From Clostridium porci (GTDB taxonomy: Bacteria > Bacillota > Clostridia > Lachnospirales > Lachnospiraceae), in the NCBI RefSeq assembly GCF_009696375.1, contig NZ_VUMD01000001.1, forward strand, positions 310,001 to 374,000: 64,000 nt of DNA, read 5' to 3'. The translations under genes were made by a program, and so were the position numbers. Shown piece by piece: positions 35,351-44,123 of this stretch. The notes beneath the pieces are model-generated. The model had not been told where the DNA came from, did no database searches, and saw only the letters and a list, made by a program, of their open reading frames with translations. Position 1 is the first letter of the stretch. Each line of letters opens with the position of its first letter.

Positions 35351-35902
35351 ATGGAATTTTATGTGAACGAGGACACAGCATGGCTGCGCCGGAGTGTGCG
35401 GTGGGCGGTTCATATTGTTGTAGTGATAGCCTGCGCCTGGTTTTTGGTGTATGGCTTCTGCACTCAGGTGCCGGTGACTGGCAATTCTATGCAGCCGGTG
35501 CTGGATGCGGATGATGTGGTGCTGGTGAACCGTCTGGCTTATGATTTGGGAAAGCCGGAACGGTTTGATATCGTAGTCTTTGAGCGGGAGGATCAGAAGA
35601 AAAATGTAAAACGGATTATTGGGCTGCCGGGAGAGACGGTGCAGATTAAAGGCGGCTTTATATTTATAGATGGCGAGCTTTTGAACGCAGAATCTGATCT
35701 GGAACGGGTTTCCCTGGCAGGAAGGGCAGATACGCCTATTCAGCTGGAAGAGGGTGAGTATTTTCTTCTGGGAGATAACAGGGACAGCAGTGAGGACAGC
35801 CGGTTTTCCAATATCGGCAATGTGAAGCGGGAGCAGATACAGGGAAAGGTTTGGTTTAGGATGTTTCCCCTGCTGAAAATGGATTTTATTTCCTCCAGAT
35901 GA
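35351..35902 (+). CDS. lepB: Signal peptidase I (second copy)
   Basis: A 183-residue type I signal peptidase: one TM helix (about 19-37), catalytic Ser 46 in VTGNSMQPVL and Lys 87 in KNVKRIIGLPGE, and the GDNRDSSEDSR box. It lies in the conserved rplS-lepB-rbgA-rnhB-yraN order, so this is probably the ancestral copy and the one at 25047 the additional paralogue. The start is ATG 35351 after GGAAGGG; an open frame to 35276 runs through the terminator. Confidence 0.94.
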   Translation: MEFYVNEDTAWLRRSVRWAVHIVVVIACAWFLVYGFCTQVPVTGNSMQPVLDADDVVLVNRLAYDLGKPERFDIVVFEREDQKKNVKRIIGLPGETVQIKGGFIFIDGELLNAESDLERVSLAGRADTPIQLEEGEYFLLGDNRDSSEDSRFSNIGNVKREQIQGKVWFRMFPLLKMDFISSR

Positions 35903-35974
35903 CAAGGCTTAGGAGGGAAGGCAGCTGGGCAGAAAAGGGAGCCGCATTGACGGCAGGCAGAACAGGAGTAGAGA

Positions 35975-36826
35975 ATGAATATACAATGGTATCCAGGTCA
36001 TATGACCAAGGCAAAGCGTGGGATGAAGGAGGATATGAAGCTGATTGATCTGGTGATTGAGCTGGTGGACGCAAGGGTTCCCGTTTCCAGCCGCAACCCG
36101 GATATCGACCAGCTGGGGGCTGGAAAGGCCAGAATGGTTCTTCTGAATAAATCAGATCTGGCCGATGAAAGACTGAACGGGAGGTGGGCTTCCTGGTTTG
36201 AGGCTCAAAAGATCCATACAGTGAAAATAGACGCCAGAAACAGGGGAACCTTAAAGCAGATTCAGTCTGTCGTTCAGGAGGCATGTAAGGAAAAGCTTGA
36301 GCGGGACAGGAGACGGGGAATTTTAAACCGCCCCGTCCGTGCGATGGTAGTGGGGATACCTAATGTGGGAAAATCTACCTTTATTAATTCCTTCGCGGGA
36401 AAGGCCTGCGCCAGGACGGGAGACAAGCCAGGTGTTACAAAGGGCAATCAATGGATTCGTCTGAATAAAACGCTGGAGCTTCTTGACACCCCCGGCATTC
36501 TGTGGCCCAAATTTGAGGATCAGCAGGTAGGCGTTAAGCTGGCAATGATAGGTTCTATAAACGATCAGATCCTTAATAAGGATGAGCTGGCCTGTGAATT
36601 AATACGTTTTCTCAACAGCTATTATCCCCAGGCCCTTTCTGAGCGGTTCAGCCTGGAGGATGGAAAAGGTCAGCCAGAGCATATTCTGGAGGAGATTGCC
36701 AGGGCCAGAGCCTGCCTGATGAAAGGAGGAGAGCTGGACGTGTCAAGGGCCGCAGCGTTGCTTCTGGATGATTTCAGGGCTGGTAAGCTGGGGAGGATTA
36801 CATTGGAGGAGCCAAAGGAGCAGTAG
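35975..36826 (+). CDS. rbgA: Ribosome biogenesis GTPase YlqF/RbgA
   Basis: A 283-residue circularly permuted GTPase for 50S assembly. It opens with NIQWYPGHMTKAKR; G-motif order is G4 LNKSDLAD, then G1 GIPNVGKST, G2 in the KPGVTKG region and G3 DTPG. The C-terminal helical domain is full length. ATG 35975 follows ACAGGAG. rnhB begins one base after its stop. Confidence 0.95.
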   Translation: MNIQWYPGHMTKAKRGMKEDMKLIDLVIELVDARVPVSSRNPDIDQLGAGKARMVLLNKSDLADERLNGRWASWFEAQKIHTVKIDARNRGTLKQIQSVVQEACKEKLERDRRRGILNRPVRAMVVGIPNVGKSTFINSFAGKACARTGDKPGVTKGNQWIRLNKTLELLDTPGILWPKFEDQQVGVKLAMIGSINDQILNKDELACELIRFLNSYYPQALSERFSLEDGKGQPEHILEEIARARACLMKGGELDVSRAAALLLDDFRAGKLGRITLEEPKEQ

Positions 36827-36827
36827 G

Positions 36828-37484
36828 ATGGCAGGAAGAATTTTAACAGGAGAAAAGCTGGAGCAGGAGCTGGCCAGGCTGGAGCAGATGACTGCATTCG
36901 AAAAAGAATATGGGCGTATAGGGATTGTCTGCGGCATTGATGAGGCCGGAAGGGGGCCGCTGGCAGGGCCGGTGGCAGCCGGAGCGGTGATTTTGCCTGA
37001 GGACTGCCGGATTTTATATCTGAACGATTCCAAAAAGCTTTCTGAAAAGCGCAGGGAGGAGCTGTCTCTAGAGATAAAGGAAAAGGCGGTCGCCTGGAGT
37101 GTGGGGCTTTCCTCACCGGAACGGATTGACCAGATTAATATTTTGCAGGCTACCTATGAGGCCATGAGGGAAGCGATCAGGGGACTGTCCATAAAGCCGG
37201 AGGTGCTTTTAAATGATGCTGTGACCATACCGGGAGTAGAAGGAATTCAGGTTCCCATTATTAAGGGAGACGCCCAAAGCCTGTCCATTGCGGCAGCCAG
37301 CATTCTGGCCAAGGTCACAAGGGATCATATGATGTCTGAATATGAGAAGCTGTTTCCGGGCTACGGCTTTGACAGGCATAAGGGCTATGGAACAGCTGCG
37401 CATATTCAGGCCATCCGACGGCTGGGTCCCTGTCCGATACATAGAAGAAGCTTTATCAAAAAGTTTACCGGGGAAAAAGTATGA
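36828..37484 (+). CDS. rnhB: Ribonuclease HII
   Basis: A 218-residue RNase that removes ribonucleotides and RNA from RNA-DNA hybrids. GIDEAGRGPLAGPV carries the DEAGRG metal-binding pair; further acidic residues are in LNDAVTIPG and the SILAKVTRDHMM region. YPGYGFDRHKGYGT-like residues (PGYGFDRHKGYGT) are also diagnostic. ATG 36828 is preceded by AGGAG inside the end of rbgA. Its stop overlaps yraN by 4 bases. Confidence 0.96.
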   Translation: MAGRILTGEKLEQELARLEQMTAFEKEYGRIGIVCGIDEAGRGPLAGPVAAGAVILPEDCRILYLNDSKKLSEKRREELSLEIKEKAVAWSVGLSSPERIDQINILQATYEAMREAIRGLSIKPEVLLNDAVTIPGVEGIQVPIIKGDAQSLSIAAASILAKVTRDHMMSEYEKLFPGYGFDRHKGYGTAAHIQAIRRLGPCPIHRRSFIKKFTGEKV

Positions 37485-37822
37485 ATAAGAGGGAGACAGG
37501 CGGCCGCTATGAAAAGGCGGCCGCAGATTATTTAAGCCGTCAGGGATATGAGATTATACGCGCAAATTACCGATGCAGCCAGGGGGAGGTGGATCTGATC
37601 TGCCGTCAGGGCGGCTACCTGGTGTTTGTAGAGGTGAAGTACCGCTTTGGCCTGTCCATGGGAACCCCAGAGGAAGCGGTGAATTGGAGAAAACAGGAGC
37701 GTATACGCAAGGTAGCCGCATTTTATATGTACACGTTTAAATTACCGGAGGATACACCCTGCCGTTTTGATGTGGTAAGTATTTTGGGGGAAGATATAAA
37801 GGTAATACAGAATGCCTTTTAG
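37481..37822 (+). CDS. yraN: YraN/UPF0102 family protein (endonuclease-like fold)
   Basis: A 113-residue protein with GRYEKAAADYLSRQGYEIIRANYR and the restriction-endonuclease-like GEVDLICRQGGYLVFVEVKYR (E-D-ExK). Function is unproven in most species. It is translationally coupled to rnhB by ATGA. Confidence 0.92.
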   Translation: MNKRETGGRYEKAAADYLSRQGYEIIRANYRCSQGEVDLICRQGGYLVFVEVKYRFGLSMGTPEEAVNWRKQERIRKVAAFYMYTFKLPEDTPCRFDVVSILGEDIKVIQNAF

Positions 37823-37896
37823 ACCAGGCGCCATTGCGCAAGAAGGGCTGGCGCTTTCTGCGTGAGAACTCTGTTTAGAAGGAGGTATGACACAGG

Positions 37897-38751
37897 ATGG
37901 AAATCAAATGGAAGTACAAGAATCAGGAACATATCTTTGAAACAAGAGAGGGTGACGGAGTACCCTATTTATCCTTTAAAGGGCTGGATGACATAGGAAT
38001 GGTGATGAATGGTTTCTCAACCCGCCTAGGAGGAGTCAGCAAGGGCAAATTCGCAACCATGAATTTTTCCTACAGCCGAAAGGATGATCCGGAGGATGTG
38101 CTGGAAAATTTTACCAGAATGGCGAAGGCTTTAAAGGTGGAACGTGACCGCATGGTAGTCTCCTATCAGACCCACACTGTAAATGTCCGCAGGGTGACAA
38201 CAGCTGATGAGGGTAAGGGGGTTATTCGTCCGAGAGATTATAAGGATGTGGACGGTCTGATTACAGATGTGCCGGGGCTTACCTTAGTGACCTTCTATGC
38301 AGATTGCGTACCCCTGTATCTGGTAGATCCGGTGCACCGGGCCATCGGCCTTTCCCATTCCGGCTGGAGAGGTACAGTTAAGAAGATGGGGCAGGTGACT
38401 TTGGAGGCCATGAAAGAGGCCTTCACAACGAAGCCGGAGGATGTAATCGCAGCCATTGGCCCCAGCATCTGCAAGGACTGTTTTGAGGTGGGGGAGGAGG
38501 TAGTCAGGGAGTTTGAAGCCGTCTTTGACTGTAAGTACCATAAGGAACTGATTCGTCCCAACGGCAGGCCTGGCAAATACCATCTGGATCTGTGGAAGGC
38601 CAATCAGATTATCTTGCAGGAGGCTGGGGTACAGCCAGAGAGGATTCACACCACAAATATCTGCACGATGTGCAACAGCGATTATCTTTTCTCCCATAGA
38701 AGGGTGGGAGAGGAGCGGGGAAATCTGGCTGCCTTCTTATGCATCCGGTAA
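37897..38751 (+). CDS. pgeF: PgeF/YfiH family protein (LACC1-like)
   Basis: A 284-residue member of the polyphenol-oxidase/laccase-like YfiH family, now linked to purine nucleoside phosphorolysis or peptidoglycan editing. The zinc-site motifs are QTHTVNV, TFYADCVPLYLVDPVHRAIGLSHSGWRGT (the DC and H) and GPSICKDCFEVG. ATG 37897 follows AGAAGGAGG. The exact activity here cannot be told. Its end is convergent with prs. Confidence 0.93.
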   Translation: MEIKWKYKNQEHIFETREGDGVPYLSFKGLDDIGMVMNGFSTRLGGVSKGKFATMNFSYSRKDDPEDVLENFTRMAKALKVERDRMVVSYQTHTVNVRRVTTADEGKGVIRPRDYKDVDGLITDVPGLTLVTFYADCVPLYLVDPVHRAIGLSHSGWRGTVKKMGQVTLEAMKEAFTTKPEDVIAAIGPSICKDCFEVGEEVVREFEAVFDCKYHKELIRPNGRPGKYHLDLWKANQIILQEAGVQPERIHTTNICTMCNSDYLFSHRRVGEERGNLAAFLCIR

Positions 38752-38756
38752 GAGAG

Positions 38757-38794
38757 AAGAAAAAAGCGAGGCGCCTGTGTCCGGCTGCCCCGCT
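38757..38794 (-). terminator. Terminator of prs (minus strand)
   Basis: On the minus strand AGCGGGGC pairs with GCGCCTCGCT (one wobble) and is followed by TTTTTTC. Confidence 0.7.
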
Positions 38795-38835
38795 AATCAT
38801 CGATAAATTAAACAGGTAATCAAAGAGAATGCTTG

Positions 38836-40041
38836 CTATACCAGCTTTTGAAAATACTCGTATCCGCCGTTCTGACGCCTCTTTACCAGCTTTTGAATCT
38901 TTTCGGTAGGAGTCAGAGTAGCGCTGATGGAGCGGTCATGGTTCAGAGTGTTGATAATGGCAGCCAGATATTTGCTCATATCTGCTTCCAGATACCAGGA
39001 GCGGTTCAGAAGTTCAGGCGTACGGTAGTTCAGATTGGTGGTAATTACATAGTCCAGATAGCCCTGGTGGTAGAATTCGTCAAATTTTTCAAGGCCGTTG
39101 GTAAAGAGACCAAAGGTACAGCATACGATCACCTTTTCGGCCTTGCGCTCCTTAAGCTCCTTGCAGGTATCCAGCATGCTCTCCCCGGAGGAAATCATAT
39201 CGTCGATAATCAGCACCGTTTTGCCCTCGACAGAGGAGCCCAGGAACTCATGGGCGACAATGGGATTCCTGCCGCCTATAACCTTGGAATAATCCCGGCG
39301 TTTGTAGAACATGCCCATATCCACCCCCAGGTTATTGGCAAGGTAAACGGCCCGGTTCATGGCCCCTTCATCGGGGCTTATAATCATCAGATGCTCTTTG
39401 TCGATACGGATGCCGGAATCATGCTGGAACAGGGCCTTTACAAACTGATAGGTAGGCATGAAATTGTCAAAGCCAATCAGCGGAATGGCATTCTGTACCC
39501 TGGGGTCGTGGGCGTCAAAGGTGATAATGTTCTCCACTCCCATGGCAGCCAGCTCCTCCAGCCCCATGGCACAGTCCAGGGATTCGCGCTTGCTGCGCTT
39601 ATGCTGACGGCTTTCATATAAGAAGGGCATGATTACATTCACCCTGTGGGCAGTGGATATGCAGGCTCCCACAATACGCTTTAAGTCCTGAAAATGATCG
39701 TCGGGAGACATGTGGTTTGTATAGCCGCTTACGGTATAAAATATGCTGTAATTCATTACATCCACCATAGCAAACAAGTCGGTGCCCCGGACCGATTCTT
39801 TGACAACTGCTTTCGCCTCCCCTGTTCCAAACCTTGGGCAGCTGCATTGTAAAAGATAGGAATCCATATCATATCCGCGGTAGTGCAAATCCTGCTGACG
39901 GCTCAGCTCCTCCATATCATTGCGTCTGAACTGCACGATATGATCGTTTACCTTAGACGCCAGGTTTTTGCAGCTGTCCAAAGCCGCGATTTTTAAGGGT
40001 GCCACAGGAAGGGAATCCTTGAATACAAAATTGTTCGCCAT
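38836..40041 (-). CDS. prs: Ribose-phosphate pyrophosphokinase (long form)
   Basis: A 401-residue PRPP synthetase-family protein, longer than the usual ~315. The PRPP-binding loop is TVLIIDDMISSGESM; ATP-side residues are in RQHKRSKRESLDC; the metal-binding FDAHDPRVQN segment is also present. The long form is usual in Lachnospiraceae. PRPP feeds purine, pyrimidine, His and Trp synthesis. It has its own TTGACC-17-TATAAA promoter and AAAGGAG before the ATG, and is one of few reverse-strand genes here. Confidence 0.93.
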   Translation of the reverse strand: MANNFVFKDSLPVAPLKIAALDSCKNLASKVNDHIVQFRRNDMEELSRQQDLHYRGYDMDSYLLQCSCPRFGTGEAKAVVKESVRGTDLFAMVDVMNYSIFYTVSGYTNHMSPDDHFQDLKRIVGACISTAHRVNVIMPFLYESRQHKRSKRESLDCAMGLEELAAMGVENIITFDAHDPRVQNAIPLIGFDNFMPTYQFVKALFQHDSGIRIDKEHLMIISPDEGAMNRAVYLANNLGVDMGMFYKRRDYSKVIGGRNPIVAHEFLGSSVEGKTVLIIDDMISSGESMLDTCKELKERKAEKVIVCCTFGLFTNGLEKFDEFYHQGYLDYVITTNLNYRTPELLNRSWYLEADMSKYLAAIINTLNHDRSISATLTPTEKIQKLVKRRQNGGYEYFQKLV

Positions 40042-40111
40042 GATTCGGTTTGCTCCTTTATCAACGTAAGTAAAGTGAAAAATTTTAACTTGCCCAGAAT
40101 ATCACATATGA

Positions 40112-40140
40112 TTTATACCATTTCCTATTACTATGGTCAA
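40112..40140 (-). promoter_or_regulatory. Sigma-A promoter for prs
   Basis: On the minus strand TTGACC (40140-40135), 17-base spacer, TGG-TATAAA (-10 at 40117-40112). Confidence 0.75.
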
Positions 40141-40197
40141 GAGGTTGGGAATATTTCGTGAAAAAAAACAAAAGAATTCCTATAAAAGAACTTGGCA

Positions 40198-40226
40198 TTT
40201 ACAAACATAGGTAATATTGGTATCAT
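40198..40226 (+). promoter_or_regulatory. Sigma-A-like promoter for der
   Basis: TTTACA (40198-40203), 17-base spacer, TATCAT (40221-40226). Confidence 0.65.
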
Positions 40227-40401
40227 AATAAATGCAAAGGATAGAGTCAGAGCCAGAAAATGCTTTACAACCAGGAGTGTGTATAGTAAAATCAAGCGGA
40301 TATAGGGTTTAAGCAGACGTTCCTTTGCTTATGTCGTGAGCCTATGGCACAGCTTCCTGAAGATATGCTTGCTTCAAGTAGATATGAGGAACAGGAGTCA
40401 A

Positions 40402-40476
40402 ATGAGATCTGGAAAGAAAAAAGTTAGCAGCTGTGAATGCTGCGGTATAGACCAATCCACGGAGGTAAATCAATGA
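40402..40476 (+). CDS. Possible 24-codon leader peptide upstream of der
   Basis: ATG 40402 follows ACAGGAG at good spacing and encodes a 24-residue basic then Cys-rich peptide (SCECCG). Its TGA overlaps the der start as ATGA, so translation could be coupled. There is no family match and it could be chance. Confidence 0.3.
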   Translation: MRSGKKKVSSCECCGIDQSTEVNQ

Positions 40477-41801
40477 GCAAACCAATCGTAGCCATCGTAG
40501 GCAGGCCCAATGTAGGAAAGTCTACGCTGTTTAATGTAATTGCTGGAGATACCATTTCCATTGTGAAGGATACGCCCGGCGTAACCAGAGACAGAATCTA
40601 CGCGGACTGTAATTGGCTGGATATCAATTTTACCCTGATTGACACTGGCGGTATTGAGCCGGATGTCAATGATGTGATCCTGTCCCAGATGCGCGAGCAG
40701 GCGGAGATAGCCATTGCTACAGCAGATGTAATTATATTTATTGTGGATGTGCGCCAGGGATTGGTGGATTCTGACTCCAAGGTGGCGGACATGCTCCGCA
40801 AATCCCGCAAGCCGGTGGTGCTGGCAGTGAATAAGGTGGACAGCATAGCTAAGTTTGGCAACGACATCTACGAGTTTTATCATCTGGGGATCGGCGATCC
40901 TCAGCCTGTGTCTGCGGCCTCCCGATTGGGGATCGGCGATTTGCTGGACGAAGTGGTCAAGCATTTTGACAGAGATCCGGAAGTGGAGGAAGAGGACGAC
41001 CGCCCAAGAATTGCTGTGGTAGGAAAACCGAATGTAGGAAAATCCTCGATCATCAATAAGCTGTTAGGGGAGAACCGGGTGATTGTTTCCAACATAGCAG
41101 GTACCACCAGGGACGCGGTGGATACGGAGATTGTTCATAACGGCGCTTCATACGTATTTATCGATACAGCGGGACTCCGGCGCAAGAGCAAGATAAAAGA
41201 AGACTTGGAGCGCTATAGCATTATCCGTACGGTTACAGCGGTGGAGCGGGCAGACGTGGTTGTTATCGTCATAGACGCGGTGGAAGGCGTTACGGAGCAG
41301 GATGCCAAGATTGCAGGGATTGCCCATGAGAGGGGAAAGGGGATTATTGTGGCGGTAAACAAATGGGACGCCATCGAGAAAACGGATAAGACCATTTATG
41401 AATATACCCGGAAGATAAAGGATACCCTGTCCTTTATGCCATATGCAGAGTTTATTTTTATCTCAGCCGCGACAGGACAGCGCCTGCCAAGGCTCTTCGA
41501 TATGATTGACGCAGTCAGGGAAAATCAGAATATGCGGGTAGCCACCGGCGTCCTTAACGAAATCATGACAGAGGCAGTGGCTATGCAGCAGCCTCCGTCC
41601 GATAAGGGGAAGCGTCTGAAAATCTATTATATGACCCAGGTATCAGTAAAGCCTCCTACCTTTGTGGTTTTTGTAAATGACAAAGAGCTGATGCATTTTT
41701 CCTATACAAGATATCTGGAAAATCAGATCAGAAATGCCTTTGGATTCCGGGGAACGTCCTTAAAATTTATTATCCGTGAACGCAAGGCCAAAGAGCAGTA
41801 A
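40473..41801 (+). CDS. der: GTPase Der (EngA)
   Basis: A 442-residue double GTPase needed for 50S ribosome assembly. Domain 1 has GRPNVGKST (10-18), [13 protein letters not shown] and NKVD; domain 2 has GKPNVGKSS (about 185), [19 protein letters not shown] and NKWD; a KH-like C-terminal domain follows ([20 protein letters not shown]). ATG 40473 follows CGGAGG. Confidence 0.97.
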   Translation: MSKPIVAIVGRPNVGKSTLFNVIAGDTISIVKDTPGVTRDRIYADCNWLDINFTLIDTGGIEPDVNDVILSQMREQAEIAIATADVIIFIVDVRQGLVDSDSKVADMLRKSRKPVVLAVNKVDSIAKFGNDIYEFYHLGIGDPQPVSAASRLGIGDLLDEVVKHFDRDPEVEEEDDRPRIAVVGKPNVGKSSIINKLLGENRVIVSNIAGTTRDAVDTEIVHNGASYVFIDTAGLRRKSKIKEDLERYSIIRTVTAVERADVVVIVIDAVEGVTEQDAKIAGIAHERGKGIIVAVNKWDAIEKTDKTIYEYTRKIKDTLSFMPYAEFIFISAATGQRLPRLFDMIDAVRENQNMRVATGVLNEIMTEAVAMQQPPSDKGKRLKIYYMTQVSVKPPTFVVFVNDKELMHFSYTRYLENQIRNAFGFRGTSLKFIIRERKAKEQ

Positions 41802-41808
41802 TAGCATG

Positions 41809-41912
41809 ACAAGCCCATGAGTGAATGTTTTGTGGATATGAATATAATCAGTAAAGCACATATAGATTTTGGGACAGCCGGTTCAGTTACAGTTTGTTCA
41901 TTTATGGGTTTG
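41809..41912 (+). repeat. Inverted-repeat stem-loop element, copy A
   Basis: CAAGCCCATGAGTGAA pairs over 16 positions (three G-U) with TTCATTTATGGGTTTG, enclosing about 70 bases. The inner sides (ATGTTTTGTGGA; TTAC-GTTTGTTCATT) match copy B at 57282-57353, at about 27 of 31 bases on the right side. Confidence 0.6.
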
Positions 41913-41949
41913 GTGTGATAGCAACGTGAATACCAAGGGGGATTAAGGG

Positions 41950-42597
41950 ATGGAGAGAATTATATGTATAATACTGGGATATGCTTTTGGGCTGTTCCAG
42001 ACGGGCTATATTTACGGCAGGCTGCATGGAATCGATATACGCCAGCATGGAAGCGGCAACTCTGGCAGCACCAACGCCTTGCGCGTCATGGGAGTGAAGG
42101 CTGGCGCTATGGTATTCATGGGTGATTTTCTGAAAACGGTAATTCCCTGTTTTCTGGTACGGATATTTTTTAAAAACCAGCCGGATTTTATTTATATACT
42201 GATTCTTTATACAGGCTTTGGCGTAATTTTGGGACATAATTTCCCATTTTACCTGAAATTTAAGGGAGGAAAAGGAATTGCGGCTACAGCCGGAATTATA
42301 TTTTCCCTGGACTTAAGGCTAACCTTCCTTTGCCTGGCAGCCTTTGTACTGATTGTGGCAGTTACCAGGTATGTGTCTTTGGGCTCTTTGGTTGTATCGG
42401 CGCTTTTTTTAGTGTGGGATGTAGTCTTTGGAAATATGGGAGCTTACGGGCTTTCCCAGAATGGGAAAGTGGAATTCTGTTTCGTGTCCCTTGTGATTGC
42501 AGCCATGGCCTTCTGGCGGCACAGGGCTAATATTGTAAGGCTGATTCAGGGCAGAGAGAATAAGGTAGGGACAGGCAAGAATAAAAGACATTCATAA
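41950..42597 (+). CDS. plsY: Acyl-phosphate glycerol-3-phosphate acyltransferase PlsY
   Basis: A 215-residue membrane enzyme that starts phospholipid synthesis by acylating glycerol-3-phosphate. It has about 5 TM segments and the three PlsY loops: RQHGSGNSGSTNALR, GHNFPFYLKFKGGKGIAAT and FWRHRANIVRL. ATG 41950 follows AAGGG. It is paired with gpsA, which supplies its substrate. Confidence 0.95.
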   Translation: MERIICIILGYAFGLFQTGYIYGRLHGIDIRQHGSGNSGSTNALRVMGVKAGAMVFMGDFLKTVIPCFLVRIFFKNQPDFIYILILYTGFGVILGHNFPFYLKFKGGKGIAATAGIIFSLDLRLTFLCLAAFVLIVAVTRYVSLGSLVVSALFLVWDVVFGNMGAYGLSQNGKVEFCFVSLVIAAMAFWRHRANIVRLIQGRENKVGTGKNKRHS

Positions 42598-42620
42598 AAC
42601 ATAAATAGGATGGTGAAATA

Positions 42621-43634
42621 ATGGCGTCAATCGGAGTGATCGGAGCAGGCACATGGGGAACAGCCCTAGCAGTACTGTTACATGGCAAAGGACATCAGAC
42701 AGAGATATGGTCGGCGATTCGAAAGGAGGTGGAAGGCTTAAGTTCTGCCCGTATTCATCCGAATCTGCCGGAGCTGAGGATTCCTGATGAAATCGGTGTT
42801 ACAGCAGAGCTAGGAGAGGTGATGAAAGACAAAGACCTGCTGGTTCTGGCGGTTCCCTCGGTTTTTGTCCGGGAGACGGCCCGCAAAATGAGAAGCTATC
42901 TGAAGAAGGGACAAATTATAACTAATGTAGCGAAAGGGATTGAGGAGAGCACCCTGATGACTCTATCCCAGCTCATTGAGGAGGAGCTTCCTGGAGCGGA
43001 GATTACGGTTCTGTCCGGCCCAAGCCATGCGGAGGAGGTGAGTAAGGGTCTTCCCACCACCTGTGTGGCAGGGGCCAGAAAGAGGCATGTAGCTGAGTTT
43101 GTACAAAGTATTTTCATGAACCAGACCTTTCGTGTTTATACAAGCCCGGATGTTCTGGGCATTGAGCTGGGAGGCGCCCTTAAAAATGTAATTGCTCTGG
43201 CAGCCGGTATGGCGGACGGACTGGGCTATGGGGATAATACAAAGGCAGCTCTGATTACCAGAGGCATTGCTGAGATTTCCCGCCTTGGAATGGAAATGGG
43301 AGGAAAGCTGGAAACCTTTGCGGGACTTACTGGAATTGGCGATTTGATCGTAACCTGCGCCAGCATGCACAGCCGTAACCGGCGGGCAGGCATACTCATA
43401 GGCCGGGGCTGTGCCATGGAGGAAGCTATGGCAGAGGTTAAGATGGTGGTAGAGGGTGTGTATTCAGCGAAGGCTGCCCTTGCTCTTTCCAGAAAACACC
43501 ATGTTTCTATGCCCATTGTGGAGCAGGTAAATGAGATCCTTTTCAATGGAAGATCTGCCAAGGAAGCGGTATCGGAATTGATGCTTAGAGATAAGAAGAT
43601 TGAGAATTCCGGCTTAGAGTGGGAAGAAGCGTAA
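42621..43634 (+). CDS. gpsA: Glycerol-3-phosphate dehydrogenase [NAD(P)+]
   Basis: A 337-residue enzyme making sn-glycerol-3-phosphate from DHAP. The N-terminal nucleotide motif is GAGTWGTALAVLL; further marks are LSGPSHAEEV, LKNVIALAAGMADGLGYGDNTKAALITRG (catalytic Lys) and GLTGIGDLIVTC. It begins 23 bases after plsY. In Bacillus and many Clostridia spoIVA follows gpsA; here the liv cassette lies between. Confidence 0.97.
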   Translation: MASIGVIGAGTWGTALAVLLHGKGHQTEIWSAIRKEVEGLSSARIHPNLPELRIPDEIGVTAELGEVMKDKDLLVLAVPSVFVRETARKMRSYLKKGQIITNVAKGIEESTLMTLSQLIEEELPGAEITVLSGPSHAEEVSKGLPTTCVAGARKRHVAEFVQSIFMNQTFRVYTSPDVLGIELGGALKNVIALAAGMADGLGYGDNTKAALITRGIAEISRLGMEMGGKLETFAGLTGIGDLIVTCASMHSRNRRAGILIGRGCAMEEAMAEVKMVVEGVYSAKAALALSRKHHVSMPIVEQVNEILFNGRSAKEAVSELMLRDKKIENSGLEWEEA

Positions 43635-43675
43635 CAGATAGAGGATCTGCCTGCAGCCGGGAAGCTGGGGATAGA

Positions 43676-43722
43676 AATTAAGGGGAAGAACCATTAAATG
43701 GTGTCTTTTCCTTAATTTTTTA
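43676..43722 (+). terminator. Terminator after gpsA
   Basis: AATTAAGGGGAAGA pairs with TTTTCCTTAATT, capped by ACCAT/ATGGT, and is followed by TTTTT. Confidence 0.8.
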
Positions 43723-43804
43723 TTCCTTTTAGAAGGTTTGCAGCAAAATTTCTGCTGAACTTTCAGTAAGTCCCTAAAAATTCCTTGTTATGTTGCGGAA
43801 AAGG

Positions 43805-43833
43805 TTGACATTTGGAATGGTACTACCTATAAT
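43805..43833 (+). promoter_or_regulatory. Consensus sigma-A promoter for livK
   Basis: TTGACA (43805-43810), 17-base spacer, TATAAT (43828-43833): perfect consensus. Confidence 0.9.
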
Positions 43834-44123
43834 ATAGAAAGCTTTATAATTGAAAGAGCAGATAGTGGAAAGTGATTCATGAAAAGATCGAGCCTTTTTC
43901 GGGTTTCTTAGCACTATTAGACTATGCTTCTCAAAAAACTTAAAAGCCTGAATGTAGCGTGGTTTCAGGTTGGGCCTGAGATTTCGAAAAATAGCTGGTC
44001 ACTAAGAGCATAAAAGAGGAGGCAGCGGCTTTTCGAGGCTGAAATGCATGTTTATTCTTGATTTTACCGGGATTGAGCAGCCAAATGCTTTACACTACCA
44101 AAGAGTAAGAGGAGGAAAGAATT

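Larger units (their letters stand above)
40042..40472. other. Divergent promoter region between prs and der
   Basis: Apart from the two promoters listed and one possible short leader ORF (40402-40476) no gene is seen. The der mRNA would have a leader of about 240 bases, AT-rich at its start; I found no long hairpin or riboswitch match in it. Confidence 0.5.
43635..44123 (+). other. Long liv leader region, no firm gene
   Basis: It holds the gpsA terminator, the consensus liv promoter and about 280 bases of leader. In the leader, CCTGAA (about 43947) can pair with TTCAGG (about 43965), and ATAGTG (43863) with CACTAT (43911). A 29-codon frame 43924-44013 is Leu/Val/Ile-rich but lacks a ribosome site. 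No T-box or known riboswitch consensus was found. Confidence 0.45.

Noticed and set aside
38833-39621. 262-codon + strand frame
   Set aside because: It is the mirror of the well-supported prs gene on the minus strand and has no family features.
43834-44123. T-box or Leu attenuator before livK
   Set aside because: No T-box sequence, no terminator, and the Leu-rich frame lacks a ribosome site.
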